Shown: positions 1 through 9,662, numbered from the stretch's first letter. The stretch: DNA of 64,000 bases from Halomonas sp. 328 (GCF_015645095.1 NZ_JADOTW010000007.1:1-64000); one strand, 5' to 3'. Notes: generated from the sequence alone by a model not told the origin. Made by a program: numbers and translations.

Positions 1-1233
1 GCCGAGGCCGAGAGCGACCTGCCGGAGCTGGCCCCCGGCACCCGCTTCACCCTCGAGGGCCACGACCTCGAGGAGACCAACCGCGACTGGCAGGTGGTGG
101 CGGCGGTTCACAGCGGCACCCAGCCCCAGGCCCTGGAGGAGGAGGCCGCCCAGGCCGATGGCCTGACCACCCTCGCCAACACCCTGGTGCTGGCCCCCGC
201 CGACCGCGCCTGGCGTCCCGAACCGCCCGTCCGGCCCCGGGTCGACGGCCCCCAGGTGGCCTTCGTGGTCGGCCCCGAGGGCGAGGAGATCCACTGCGAC
301 GAACACGGCCGGGTCAAGGTGCAGTTCCCCTGGGACCGCTATGCGGCCCCGGACGACACCGCCAGTTGCTGGCTGCGCGTGGCCCAGGGCTGGGCCGGCG
401 GCGGCTACGGCGCCATGGCCATCCCGCGCATCGGCCACGAGGTGATCGTCTCCTTCCTGGAGGGGGATCCCGACCAGCCGCTGATCACCGGGCGCACCTA
501 CCACGCGGTCAACACCCCGCCCTACGCGCTGCCCGAGCACAAGACCCGCACCGTGCTGCGCACCCAGAGCCACCAGGGCGAGGGCTTCAACGAGCTGCGC
601 TTCGAGGACCAGGCCGACCAGGAGCAGATCTGGCTGCACGCCCAGAAGGACCTGGAGCTACTCACCAATAACGACCGCACCGAGGCGATCGGCCACGACA
701 GCTTCCTGCGGGTCGCGAACGACCGACTCGCCGAAATCGATAACGACGAGCACCACCGTGTCCACGGCAACCGCCATGAGCAGAGCGACGGCAACCAGCA
801 CCTGATCGTCCAGGGCAGCCTGCACGTCCGGGCCGGCCAGGCCTGGCTCAGCGAGTGTGGCCGCGAGCTGCATATCAAGGCCGGCCATCAGGTCGTACTG
901 GAGGCCGGCAGCGAGCTGACCCTGAACGCCGGCGGCAGCTTCCTCAAGCTCGACGGCGGCGGCGTGACCCTCGCCGGCCCCAGCGTCAAGATCAATGCCG
1001 GCGGCAGCCCCGGCTCGGGCAGCGGCCAGGCCGCCGAGGCCCCGCTGCTGCCGGGCCATGCCGTGGCGGAGAGCCATGAGGATATGACCCTGGGGCCGAT
1101 CTTCGGCCATCGTCTGGAACAGGCCATGATCGCCCACGCCCCCCTGGTGGAACCTTGCCAGAAGCCCGCCGATGGAGGCCCTTGTCCGCTGGGTGAGGAC
1201 TGCCCCTGTGACGAGAGAGGCCAGGCGGTATGA
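1..1233 (+). CDS. vgrG: Type VI secretion tip protein VgrG (5' end outside the window)
   Basis: The frame is open from base 1, so this is the C-terminal 410 residues of a VgrG spike protein, which caps the Hcp tube of the type VI secretion system and carries effectors out of the cell. The gp5-like OB-fold segment is clear around visible residues 80-125 ([16 protein letters not shown], then [12 protein letters not shown] and [20 protein letters not shown]). It is followed by the [15 protein letters not shown] stretch and the regular repeats of the beta-helical needle (DUF2345-like, H-N-D-rich then glycine-rich). The last 27 residues form an unusual cysteine-rich tail with four Cys spaced CX8CX5CXC (codons at 1156, 1183, 1201 and 1207), possibly metal binding or disulfide bonded. 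The stop overlaps the next ATG by 4 bp (ATGA), so the downstream genes are co-translated and are probably its cargo and loading factors. Confidence 0.93.
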   Translation, partial: AEAESDLPELAPGTRFTLEGHDLEETNRDWQVVAAVHSGTQPQALEEEAAQADGLTTLANTLVLAPADRAWRPEPPVRPRVDGPQVAFVVGPEGEEIHCDEHGRVKVQFPWDRYAAPDDTASCWLRVAQGWAGGGYGAMAIPRIGHEVIVSFLEGDPDQPLITGRTYHAVNTPPYALPEHKTRTVLRTQSHQGEGFNELRFEDQADQEQIWLHAQKDLELLTNNDRTEAIGHDSFLRVANDRLAEIDNDEHHRVHGNRHEQSDGNQHLIVQGSLHVRAGQAWLSECGRELHIKAGHQVVLEAGSELTLNAGGSFLKLDGGGVTLAGPSVKINAGGSPGSGSGQAAEAPLLPGHAVAESHEDMTLGPIFGHRLEQAMIAHAPLVEPCQKPADGGPCPLGEDCPCDERGQAV

Positions 1234-2096
1234 GCCATCTCGTCAGTGCTGCGCAGATCGCGGAGCTGCTGCCCGATGAGCGGGGGAGCTGGCTGGTCCT
1301 CGAACGCCATCCGCAAACCTTCGAGCGGCTCTACGCGCTGGAGTCGGCGCCCGACATCGCGTGGTTGTTCCATGACACGCGTTATGCGGCGCTGGCCGAT
1401 CAGAGCCCGCTGGTCGTGCGTGTCTCACCCGGCAGTGCGTTGCTGGAGGCATTCGCCACCGGCCATGGCGCCCCGTCGCTGGAGGGTATCCTGGTAAACA
1501 GCACGGCCACACCGGCCCGGGTACTGGCCCAGCTGCGCAAGCGCCTGGACATACGCTTCTATGGCAAGCGGCAGGCCTTGTTGCGTTATTACGACCCTTG
1601 GGTCGCGGCCGCATTCTTCAGTGCGGATGAGGCGCTGGACACCTGGCTTGGGCCGCTCGAGCGCGTGATCTGGTTCGGCGGGACCTTCGCGCAACGCGCC
1701 CAACGGGGGGCTTGCTGGTACGCCTGCAGCGCCACCTCCGAGGCGACGGCAGTCGTCGAGTCCGACGATGTGCCGGAGCTGACGCACGCCCAGGAGGGCG
1801 AGCTGGAGGACTTGCTCGACCACTACCCGCTATGGCGCCACTTGGTCGAGCGAGCCGCGCTCGATGAGGCCAGCGCAGAGCACGCCAAGCGCTTCCTATC
1901 GGCACTGGGCGACGCCGCACGCCTATCGATTCCCCAGCAGGACCTGGCCGACTTTCTGGTCCTGCGCATCGCGCATCACCAGGCAGCGCTGCCCGAGACA
2001 TGGGTGGCACAGCCAGCCGATAAGCGGTTGGCGATGCTGAAGCAGCATTTCGACACCCAGGAAGACAAGACGACCACCGGGAGAGACTGGGCATGA
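1230..2096 (+). CDS. DUF4123 domain protein, T6SS effector chaperone/adaptor
   Basis: This 288-residue protein has the features of DUF4123 (Tap/TEC-type) adaptors: an N-terminal SWLVLERH strand, the segment with [21 protein letters not shown], then [24 protein letters not shown], which is the most typical part of the domain (about residues 15-150). DUF4123 proteins sit between vgrG and an effector gene and load that effector onto the VgrG tip. The gene has exactly that position, with 4-bp ATGA overlaps on both sides, which predicts that it serves the large protein encoded next. The C-terminal 130 residues are helical, acidic and not recognised. Family assignment is by sequence pattern; the partner is inferred from gene order. 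Confidence 0.88.
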   Translation: MSHLVSAAQIAELLPDERGSWLVLERHPQTFERLYALESAPDIAWLFHDTRYAALADQSPLVVRVSPGSALLEAFATGHGAPSLEGILVNSTATPARVLAQLRKRLDIRFYGKRQALLRYYDPWVAAAFFSADEALDTWLGPLERVIWFGGTFAQRAQRGACWYACSATSEATAVVESDDVPELTHAQEGELEDLLDHYPLWRHLVERAALDEASAEHAKRFLSALGDAARLSIPQQDLADFLVLRIAHHQAALPETWVAQPADKRLAMLKQHFDTQEDKTTTGRDWA

Positions 2097-5000
2097 GCAG
2101 AGGCAATCTGGGTAATCTCGCCTGCGAGAGCGAGAAGCTCTTTATCCAGGTCATGGGCAAGGATCACCCCGCCGGACACGAGATCGTGATCGTCGACGCT
2201 CACTCGGGGGAGCGCCTCGAGGCCTTCGGCGAGGCTGACACCGAAGCACTGCCCAACCCGGTCAGCGTATTGCACCAGTGGTGCTGGCAAGGTTACCAGC
2301 GTGTCGATGCCCAGTTGCATATTGCCAGCGAAAACGGCGATCCCATTCGGTTGCCACTGCTGGAGAGGCTCTTCAAGAGCCCCCGCAAGCCTCGCCTGCA
2401 GGACAACGTTATCCAGCCCGTGCTGCCGATGGCGCTCTGGCAAGGGCTGGAGCGGAACGCACGGCATGCGCTGCCGCTGCGCCCCGGCTATGTGTATGTC
2501 TTTTACGGCGACAAGCTGTGGCGGGAGATCGAGGCCTCCGCCAATGCCGAATCGGGGCAGATGGAATTTCGCGATATTGATCTGGCCGCCCATCGCGATG
2601 GAGATGAGCGCTATCGGGACGATCGCCGACCTGCCGTCGGGGTCGCGCTCGAAGAGGTCTGGCTGCCCTGCCGAGCCAATGAACGCCATATCGATGGCGG
2701 CGTGCGTCTCGCCTATTCCGAGGTGCAGTGGTCGGCCGCCCGGATCAACTATCTACTGGCGGACAGCCACGCCCAGCGCACACGCTGCCATGCCGTCAAC
2801 CTGTCGAGCACCAACGACTTCGCTTTGCCCGGTCAGTTGTACTCGCTCTCCAATGACGAGCCTCAGCGCCTGCGCATCGGCTTGGCAGAGCAGCATACCG
2901 CCACGCCGAATGCCTTGACCCAAGACCTGATCGGCGACTACCTGTCACGGTTGCGTGACCAGGCCACGGAGGAGCTCACTCGCTTCGATGCAGGGGACTC
3001 GGCCCGTGCCGCCGCCGATGAAGGCATGCGTTCCGGTAATGGCTATGGCGAGCCGGCGGGGCCCCTCTATCTGCAGGCCTCCGCCCGTTGTCAGGTGCTG
3101 AAAGCGCGCATGGCCCAGGACGGCGACGATTCGGATGCCGTCAATGCCATCTGGGATGGGCTGGGCGAAGCCCAGGATTGTCTCGTTGACGCGCGGGAGC
3201 GTGAAATTCCCGGGCTGGTACTGGTGGATACCCTGTTCGAGCTACGCCACAGCCTGCATGGCTGTCGAGCCGCCCTCGAGTATCTGCAGCAGATTCCTGC
3301 ATTGGCCGCCCAGGACGAGTTCTACGAGTGCGCCGCGCTGGTCAACCAGACCATTCTCAAACGCCACGACAAGGCCGGCCAGGCGAATGCGCTGCGCCGC
3401 TTTGCCGACAAGGCCGACCTGAGCGACTCCGGTGAGCTCCAGCGCATCCTGCGCCATGCCCAGAGAGAGCTGGCTCGCGGCCAGCTCGAAGTCTATCAGG
3501 CGCGGCTGCATGGCCTACTGCTCAGCCGCGAGGGCAATGCGCTACTGGCCGACCTGTTCAGCCTGGAGGGTCACGACTACCTTGGTGCCTATGCGCTGGT
3601 AGCCGACCTGCTGGAAGCGTTGCGTGATTCGCCGGGCGATGCCGATCCCCTGAATGACGACCCGCCCACGTCACCGACTCGGCCACAGCGTTTCCTGGTC
3701 GATGTGTTGCGAGACGGCAGCCGCTACACCTTGCATGCCATGCTATTCCCCAGCAATGAGGAGACGCCACTCGAGGTACCGCTGGTGCTGCCCGAGGAGG
3801 AGGAGAACCCGGGCGACGGCCGCGTGCGCCTCAAGGCACTAGCACAACAGGCGGAGCAGGAATTTCCCACCGCGGAGGATGATCTTCAGCTCCAGGAGAC
3901 GGCGTATCTTGCGGCAATAAGCCGTGCCGAGGGCTTCACCCCCAGTGCCGAGCTAAAGCGCTGGGGCGGTGCGGTGGATCTCGTGTTCGGCCGCCTCGCC
4001 GAGCATGCCAACGTGCTGTTCGACGAGAGCGCACGGCAGGCCATCGCCCTGCCGGCCGCACGCCTGGCGAGGGTGGGTTTCTCGGAGCTGTTCGGGTCGA
4101 TTACCGGTACCGCGCGTGGCAACGTGCGTGAGGATCTGGTTATCCTCGGTGTTCGCGACTCACGCGGCCAACTCTACAACGGCCTCACCGAGCAGGAGCG
4201 CAGCGCCAGCCGCCAGGGCGCCCAGGGCCAGGCACGCCAGAGTTTCGAGGGGGCGGTGCGCCAGGCCTCGGGAAGGACCCTGACGCCCAGCCAGGCGAGA
4301 AGCATGGCGGCCCTGTCCGCGACGGCCAACGAGCCGCATCTGATCGTACTGGTGGCCGAGGCCGACTCCGAAGCGGCCCGGCTGTCGCGCCGGGCGCGAA
4401 TGCAGGTAGGCGTCGCGGGCGTCACCGATAGGGTACGATTGCCATATATTATTACGGTATTTGAATTATTTAACCTGCGACAAGAGTGGCAGAGGCTCAT
4501 GAGCCGCCTTTCAGGGAGAAATTTCGCTGGAATTTCAAGTGCAGCCTTCGATGTGACTATCGCTTCCTTAAAAGCTCTTGAGTTTTATGGCAAGCGACAC
4601 GATAGCCTTAACCAGCTTCGCTCCAGTGTTATTAGCCGGCATCTCCCCTTGGGAAATGCCTTGATGCGTTCACAATCTACCTTGTTAATAAGGGTTGGAA
4701 GTCGACTCAAGGGAACGATTACCGTCGTCAACCTAGCGGGCTCGCTAGCCGGCGTGGTTAGCGCCGCCTTGCTGGCTTGGGATGCCTGGACACGTTTCCA
4801 GCATGGCAATATCGGGGCGGGTATCGCGCTTAGTATCGCCTCGGTCAGCACCCTGGTGGTGGCCGGCTCGGGGCTGGTCAAGACCAGCCCGCTCTGGCTC
4901 GGCCTGGGGCCGGTGGGCTGGATCGCCCTCGGCCTGTCCATCGCCGCGGTCGCGTTATCGATCTGGCTGACCGACAACGAGATCGAGGAGTGGCTGCGCC

Positions 5001-5713
5001 TCGGGCCCTTCGGCAGCAACGAACGCTATGCATGGCGTAACGATCCCGCCGAGGCCTTCGATCGTCTGGTCAGCCTGTTTGCCAATATCCGTATTCGTAT
5101 CGAGCCGATCGGTCGGGCCACCGCCGAGTCCGTCGTCGAGGATTCCGAACGGCGCCCCGCCATTGGCCTGCTTAGCCCCAGCCACCCCATGGCCTATACG
5201 GATCGCCTGATGGCCCAGCAGGCGCTGGTCCAATCCTCGGGCCCTTCCGCCAATACCCGGGTGGTGATCAACAGCAACCTGCCCGGGCTGGCGCCGAGTT
5301 GGGAGCAGGTCGCCCTGTTTCGCTGCCGTGTCGTCACCGAGCGCAAGCACGAGTTTCGCAAGGACGGCTACTCCCGGTGGCTCGAGGAGCAAAGCGAGGT
5401 GGGCGAGCCGATCACTCCACTCTTCGAGCGCGCCACCACCGATGGCAGGGAGCATTATCTCTGGGTGCCGGAACCGGAAACGCAGCCGGGCAATCTCTGG
5501 CGCCCGGAACGCCGCACGACCCATCAGCTAAGGGTAAGGGCTCAATGGCGCAAGGAGCCCGCCAACAGCGTTATGCTGCCGCGTGTCTTGCCGGCACCGG
5601 CACCGACCAAGACGGGAAATGGTAACCCGCTCGTTCCCGACTTCGAGCGCACCGACCAGCCCTACTGGGCCGACGAAACGACGCATCAAGATAACGAGGA
5701 CACCGATGGCTGA
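2093..5713 (+). CDS. Large VasX-like T6SS effector with C-terminal membrane segments
   Basis: This 1206-residue protein directly follows the adaptor gene (ATGA overlap). The N-terminal part contains LPLRPGYVYVFYGDKLWREI near residue 126, similar to the N-terminal domain of VasX-type toxins. A long acidic helical middle follows. A hydrophobic cluster at about residues 878-965 reads as three to four membrane segments and ends in GLGPVGWIALGLSIAAVALS then TDNEIEEWLRLGPFG, a pattern typical of the membrane-inserting T6SS toxins. The last 240 residues look like a soluble beta-rich domain. Likely role, by inference: a pore-forming or membrane-depolarising antibacterial effector delivered by the upstream VgrG. 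No PAAR, lipase or nuclease motif was seen. The stretch 4430-4740 (residues about 780-883) is clearly AT-richer than the rest, suggesting a mosaic origin. Naming it VasX-like rests on layout and motif resemblance only. Confidence 0.75.
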   Translation: MSRGNLGNLACESEKLFIQVMGKDHPAGHEIVIVDAHSGERLEAFGEADTEALPNPVSVLHQWCWQGYQRVDAQLHIASENGDPIRLPLLERLFKSPRKPRLQDNVIQPVLPMALWQGLERNARHALPLRPGYVYVFYGDKLWREIEASANAESGQMEFRDIDLAAHRDGDERYRDDRRPAVGVALEEVWLPCRANERHIDGGVRLAYSEVQWSAARINYLLADSHAQRTRCHAVNLSSTNDFALPGQLYSLSNDEPQRLRIGLAEQHTATPNALTQDLIGDYLSRLRDQATEELTRFDAGDSARAAADEGMRSGNGYGEPAGPLYLQASARCQVLKARMAQDGDDSDAVNAIWDGLGEAQDCLVDAREREIPGLVLVDTLFELRHSLHGCRAALEYLQQIPALAAQDEFYECAALVNQTILKRHDKAGQANALRRFADKADLSDSGELQRILRHAQRELARGQLEVYQARLHGLLLSREGNALLADLFSLEGHDYLGAYALVADLLEALRDSPGDADPLNDDPPTSPTRPQRFLVDVLRDGSRYTLHAMLFPSNEETPLEVPLVLPEEEENPGDGRVRLKALAQQAEQEFPTAEDDLQLQETAYLAAISRAEGFTPSAELKRWGGAVDLVFGRLAEHANVLFDESARQAIALPAARLARVGFSELFGSITGTARGNVREDLVILGVRDSRGQLYNGLTEQERSASRQGAQGQARQSFEGAVRQASGRTLTPSQARSMAALSATANEPHLIVLVAEADSEAARLSRRARMQVGVAGVTDRVRLPYIITVFELFNLRQEWQRLMSRLSGRNFAGISSAAFDVTIASLKALEFYGKRHDSLNQLRSSVISRHLPLGNALMRSQSTLLIRVGSRLKGTITVVNLAGSLAGVVSAALLAWDAWTRFQHGNIGAGIALSIASVSTLVVAGSGLVKTSPLWLGLGPVGWIALGLSIAAVALSIWLTDNEIEEWLRLGPFGSNERYAWRNDPAEAFDRLVSLFANIRIRIEPIGRATAESVVEDSERRPAIGLLSPSHPMAYTDRLMAQQALVQSSGPSANTRVVINSNLPGLAPSWEQVALFRCRVVTERKHEFRKDGYSRWLEEQSEVGEPITPLFERATTDGREHYLWVPEPETQPGNLWRPERRTTHQLRVRAQWRKEPANSVMLPRVLPAPAPTKTGNGNPLVPDFERTDQPYWADETTHQDNEDTDG

Positions 5714-6722
5714 TATGACGCCCATCACCTATGGCACCGATGCCCATACCGCGGAGCGCATGGATACCCCGCGACAAGACGAGAGTGAGCACTCGAGGCG
5801 CTTTCGTCTATCCGCCGCCAGCGGCCAGCGCCTGCCCCATCGTTGCCCGACGGTGGATCTGTTTCCGATGCGTGAACTACAAGATATGAAACCGGCAAAA
5901 CTGCGCGAGATCGAGCAGATGCCGGGGCATACGCCACGCCCCACAGATCGTCCCGAACATCCCTTACGCTGGGACGAAGAGTGCCTGCGCTATACCAGCC
6001 AGACCAAGCGCAATTTTATCATTGGGGTGATACGTGCCCTAGGTATGGTTGGTTTTTTTTTCGCACTCTTTATTTTTCCTGTAAGTACAATATTGACATA
6101 TTTTGCCTCGATATCTCAGCAAAGCACTTTCTATTTTAGCGAGGCGCTTCCGACGATTATTAAATTTTATTCTTTGCTGTTTTCAGTTTTATTGTCCATG
6201 TGGGGGGGGGCGAATTTGCTTTACCGGCTATTCCCAAACTTTGCCGCCGGCTATCAGCCTGGCCCCATGTGGGAGCTTAATCGGCGTACCGGCATGGTCA
6301 CGGTCTTCGCCAACCCGGCGAAAAAGAGTACCGCCTGGCAGGTGGCCCATCGACTCCCCTTCCATGAGTTCGACTGCTACCTGCAGAGCACGCCCAGCCA
6401 CCAGGGGTTGCCGCAGTTCAACCTGAGCCTGGTCCACTACCGCCAGGAAGCCTATGTGGCCCTGGTCGGCATGTTCGGTGCCTCCAGCACCCATGAAGAG
6501 CAGCGCGCCGCCTGGGACATGGTGCAGCGTTATATGGACACCTCCCAGCCGCTGCCCGATACGCCTCTATGGGAGGAGTTCCGTCCGCTCGACCCCACGA
6601 CACGGGAACACGACCGGCGCACCGGCCGCCCGCCCCGCTACTGGCGCGATATGGACGACGAGACCTACCAGCAGCAGGTCCGCGCGCATCAGGAAAAGCT
6701 CGATGCATTCTATCGACGCTAA
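5706..6722 (+). CDS. DUF6708-like membrane protein, candidate T6SS immunity or accessory partner
   Basis: The start is the ATG at 5706, with GAGGA just upstream and an 8-bp overlap with the effector gene; the open frame extends further 5' but lacks a ribosome binding site. The 338-residue product has a polar N-terminus, two hydrophobic segments (about residues 100-125 and 140-172), then a soluble domain with RRTGMVTVF, FHEFDCYLQ, SHQGLPQFNLSLVHYR and WDMVQRYMD, and an end with DPTTREHDRRTGRPPRYWRD. I recognise this as DUF6708-like, a family found beside T6SS membrane effectors. Position after the effector and two membrane passes fit an inner-membrane immunity protein, but this is inference; members might instead be part of the toxin. 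The membrane segments (6010-6240) lie in an AT-rich patch. A truncated second copy of the gene start follows at 6732. Confidence 0.7.
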   Translation: MADMTPITYGTDAHTAERMDTPRQDESEHSRRFRLSAASGQRLPHRCPTVDLFPMRELQDMKPAKLREIEQMPGHTPRPTDRPEHPLRWDEECLRYTSQTKRNFIIGVIRALGMVGFFFALFIFPVSTILTYFASISQQSTFYFSEALPTIIKFYSLLFSVLLSMWGGANLLYRLFPNFAAGYQPGPMWELNRRTGMVTVFANPAKKSTAWQVAHRLPFHEFDCYLQSTPSHQGLPQFNLSLVHYRQEAYVALVGMFGASSTHEEQRAAWDMVQRYMDTSQPLPDTPLWEEFRPLDPTTREHDRRTGRPPRYWRDMDDETYQQQVRAHQEKLDAFYRR

Positions 6723-6731
6723 GGAGGGCTT

Positions 6732-6778
6732 GGACACCGATGGCTGAGGTAACGCTGGCAAGCCCCCGTCGTCAGTAG
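6732..6778 (+). pseudogene. Stub of a duplicated start of the DUF6708-like gene
   Basis: The 16 bases GGACACCGATGGCTGA at 6732-6747 repeat exactly 5698-5713, the start region of the preceding gene. From the ATG at 6740 the frame gives only MAEVTLASPRRQ and then a stop. A GGAGG lies shortly upstream at 6723-6727. The natural reading is that a second tandem copy of the gene once began here and was deleted after a few codons. No promoter or structured RNA was seen in the rest of the 150-bp gap up to the next gene. Confidence 0.5.
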
Positions 6779-6872
6779 CGGAAGACGCGCGGGCCTGGGC
6801 GGTGGCGACTGGCCTGAAGGTGGATGAGGGGACCTGTCGGCTCCCGAACTTCTTCGACCTAGCGCATTGGTC

Positions 6873-9569
6873 CTACTCCCCCTGGATCCGCGCCAGGAGG
6901 TCGCCGGCCAGGGCGATGGCCTCCTCGCGGCGGCGGATGTCCTGCTTCTGGTAGAGGCTGCGGATATGGGTCTTGACGGTGGTGGGGGCCACGCCGAGCT
7001 GTTCGGCGATCTGCTCGTTGGAGAGACCGGCATGGATCAGGCCGAGGATCTGCCACTCGCGGCGGGTCAGCGGCGAGGTGCGGATCAGCTCCGGCACATC
7101 GGGGCGCGAGACGATGTCCTCGATCACGGCGTCGTCGAGCATCAGGCGTACTGCCTGGCCGAAGTCGCGCTGGCGTCCGGCCAGGCTCAGCAGCCGCTCG
7201 GCGCGCTCCCGGTCGAGGCGTTCCAGCCCACCCTCGGCCAGCAACGCCTGGAGCATCTCCGGTAGCGTTCGGCCCAGGCGCAGGAAGCTGCCGGTGAGGC
7301 CGGTGCGACCGGCCAGGGTCAGGGCCTGGCGCAGGTGCTCCAGGGCCGCTTCCTGGCATCCCCGCTGCCAGTCCAGGGCCGCCAGGCAGAGGCGGTTGCG
7401 GTTGGCGTCGGTGACCAGGCCGAGGCGGGCGGTGTGCTCCTCCAGGGCCTCGAGCAGCGCCTCGGCCTCGTCGAAGCGTTCCAGCAGGGTCAGGGCCCGG
7501 GCATGGTTGCGCACATTGCACTGCACGAAGTGGTTGCTGGCCACCGCCGGCTGGGGCGGCGGCGCCTCCTGCAGCCAGCGCGCCACGGCGTCGCGATCAT
7601 CGTTGGCCTGCCACCAGCCGAGCAGGGTGGCGTGGGCATTGGCCAGCCAGTCGATATGGTAGTCGCCCTCGGCGAGGACCTTGCGCAGGCGGCGGATCTG
7701 GTCGGCGGCCTGGGCCTGGTCGCCCCGGGAGAGGGCCACCTTGGCCAGGCCGATATGGCACTGCAGCCCCCAGCGCTCGCCCTGGTTGTCGAGCACGGCG
7801 ATGCCCTGCAGCGCGGCCTGCTCCGACTCCTCCAGGCGGTGCCACTCCCACAGCAGCTGGCTGCGGATGCGGTAGAGGAATTCGCTGATCGGCAGCCGCT
7901 CCAGGCCGCTGCGCTCCACCAGGGCCAGGGCCCGCTCCTGGACGTCGTAGGCGGCCTGCAGGCGGCCCTGGGCCACCAGGGTCTCGGAGTGGTGGCAGTG
8001 GGCCCACAGCAGCAACTGGTCGTCATGGATGCGGGCGGCTTCGCGCTCCACCTCCTGGATGCGACGCAGCGATTCCTCCAGGTGGCCCAGCACGAAGCGC
8101 GACTCGGCGAGGATCGCCGCCGCCGAGACCGGGGTGGCGGCCAGGTAGCGGGCCGGCAGGGCCAGGGCCGACTCGGCCAGGGGGGCGGCCCGCTCGGCAT
8201 CGCCCTGGTTGATGGCCAACTGGGCGCGCAGGGTGGCGAACTCGGCGGCCAGGGCCTGCCACTCCGGGGCCTCCAGCTGCGCCTCGATCCAGTCGATGGC
8301 CTGGCGGGTGCGGCCGAACTGGTACTGGGCATGGCTGACCCAGCCGTGAATCAGGGTCAGTCGCGGCGAGGTGACCAGCCGGGTATCGCCCAGGGTGTCC
8401 AGGCCCCGGGCCAGCAGGGCGAAGTGGCCGTTGGCCAGCAGCGTCGGGCCCTGGGTCTCGATCAGCTCGGCCAGGGGGGCCGGCTCCTCCGCCTCGATGG
8501 CCTGGGCCAGGGCCAGGGCGGGGTCGCCGAGGGCCAGCCAGGCCTGGCTGGCGCGGCGGTGCAGCTGGCGCTGGGTCTCGAGGCTCAGCTCGTGGCGGCG
8601 ATGGTGCAGGTAGCCGGCGAACAGCGGATGGAAGCGACACCACTGCTCATGGGGCGCCAGGCGCTGGATAAACAGACCGGCGCGAATCAGGTCGTCGAGG
8701 CGCTGGGAGAGGCGATGCCCCTCCAGCAGGCGTGCTACCAGTGGCGGCGAGAAGCGCTCCAGGACCCCGAGCTGTAGTAGCAGCCGGCGATCCGCCTCGT
8801 CGAGAGCCTCGCCCAGCAGGTCGTCGAACCAGGCCACGAAGTCCGGGTGGCTGCCCTGCAGGCGATCCACCAGGGCGTCGAAGCCGGCCCGGGTGGTGGT
8901 GCGCTCCACCAGCCAGTTGAGGGCCATGGCCCAGCCCTCGGTGCGGCGCAGGGCGCGTTCCAGGCTGACCCGGGTGGGCGGGAAGCTGAGCTGTTCGGCG
9001 CACAGGGTCTGGGCCTCCTCCAGGTCGAAGGCCAGGGCGGTGGCATCCACCTCCTCCAGCTCGCCACGCAGGCGCAGGGCGGCCAGGCCCAGGGGTGGGA
9101 CGGTGCGGCCGATCAGGCTCAGGGTCAGCCAGGGGGGCTGATGGCGCAGCCACAGGCCGAGGCCCTCGAGGAGCTCGGGGTCGCGGATATGCTCGAACTC
9201 GTCCAGCACCAAGCGGCAGGGCGAGTGACTGGCCGGCAGGGCCGCCAGCCAGGCGGCCACGCTGTCGCCGAAGGCGGCCTGGGGCTCGGCCAGCTCGGCC
9301 TCGGGCAGCAGGCCGGCCAGGGCGGCGCGGAAGTAGGCGGCGAAGCGTGCCGGGGTATCGTCCTGGGCATCCAGGCGCAGCCAGGCCGCCTCCTGTTCCA
9401 GGGCCGGCAGGCGCTCGGCCAGCAGGGTGCTCTTGCCGTAGCCCGCCGGGGCCTGCACCACCTGCAGGCGCACCCGCTCGTCGAGCACGAAGTGGGCATT
9501 GAGACGTTCCCGGGCCACCACCCAGGGCGGCAGCGGCGGCGGCGAGAGCTTGCTGGGGATCAGGGACAT
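6873..9569 (-). CDS. MalT-like LuxR family ATP-dependent transcriptional regulator
   Basis: The 898-residue product has the layout of the MalT-type STAND regulators: an N-terminal NTPase with Walker A QAPAGYGKSTLL at residues 39-50 and a Walker B-like CRLVLDEFEHI near 120, a long array of helical TPR-like repeats (about 330-820), and a C-terminal LuxR helix-turn-helix (LTRREWQILGLIHAGLSNEQ, then VAPTTVKTHIRSLYQK). Such proteins bind an inducer through the repeat domain, oligomerise with ATP and activate transcription. The target is unknown; the gene lies downstream of tdh-kbl on the same strand, separated by 169 bp that contain a strong 30-bp palindrome. The length agrees with MalT (about 900 residues). 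Confidence 0.9.
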   Translation of the reverse strand: MSLIPSKLSPPPLPPWVVARERLNAHFVLDERVRLQVVQAPAGYGKSTLLAERLPALEQEAAWLRLDAQDDTPARFAAYFRAALAGLLPEAELAEPQAAFGDSVAAWLAALPASHSPCRLVLDEFEHIRDPELLEGLGLWLRHQPPWLTLSLIGRTVPPLGLAALRLRGELEEVDATALAFDLEEAQTLCAEQLSFPPTRVSLERALRRTEGWAMALNWLVERTTTRAGFDALVDRLQGSHPDFVAWFDDLLGEALDEADRRLLLQLGVLERFSPPLVARLLEGHRLSQRLDDLIRAGLFIQRLAPHEQWCRFHPLFAGYLHHRRHELSLETQRQLHRRASQAWLALGDPALALAQAIEAEEPAPLAELIETQGPTLLANGHFALLARGLDTLGDTRLVTSPRLTLIHGWVSHAQYQFGRTRQAIDWIEAQLEAPEWQALAAEFATLRAQLAINQGDAERAAPLAESALALPARYLAATPVSAAAILAESRFVLGHLEESLRRIQEVEREAARIHDDQLLLWAHCHHSETLVAQGRLQAAYDVQERALALVERSGLERLPISEFLYRIRSQLLWEWHRLEESEQAALQGIAVLDNQGERWGLQCHIGLAKVALSRGDQAQAADQIRRLRKVLAEGDYHIDWLANAHATLLGWWQANDDRDAVARWLQEAPPPQPAVASNHFVQCNVRNHARALTLLERFDEAEALLEALEEHTARLGLVTDANRNRLCLAALDWQRGCQEAALEHLRQALTLAGRTGLTGSFLRLGRTLPEMLQALLAEGGLERLDRERAERLLSLAGRQRDFGQAVRLMLDDAVIEDIVSRPDVPELIRTSPLTRREWQILGLIHAGLSNEQIAEQLGVAPTTVKTHIRSLYQKQDIRRREEAIALAGDLLARIQGE

Positions 9570-9632
9570 GGCGGCATCGGGGAGCTGAATCGTTATAGTT
9601 TGCCCAGTATGCCTGCCGGGAGGGCGGGAGTG

Positions 9633-9662
9633 GGGCGACTACGACCAAGGTGGTAGTCGCCC
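9633..9662. promoter_or_regulatory. 30-bp near-perfect palindrome upstream of the MalT-like regulator gene
   Basis: Arms GGGCGACTAC (9633-9642) and GTAGTCGCCC (9653-9662) are perfect complements, and the 10-bp centre GACCAAGGTG continues the symmetry through ACC/GGT. In all, 26 of 30 positions are symmetric. It lies 64-93 bp upstream of the regulator start and 71-106 bp beyond the kbl stop. No T-run follows on either strand, so a protein-binding operator is a better reading than a terminator. Confidence 0.5.
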
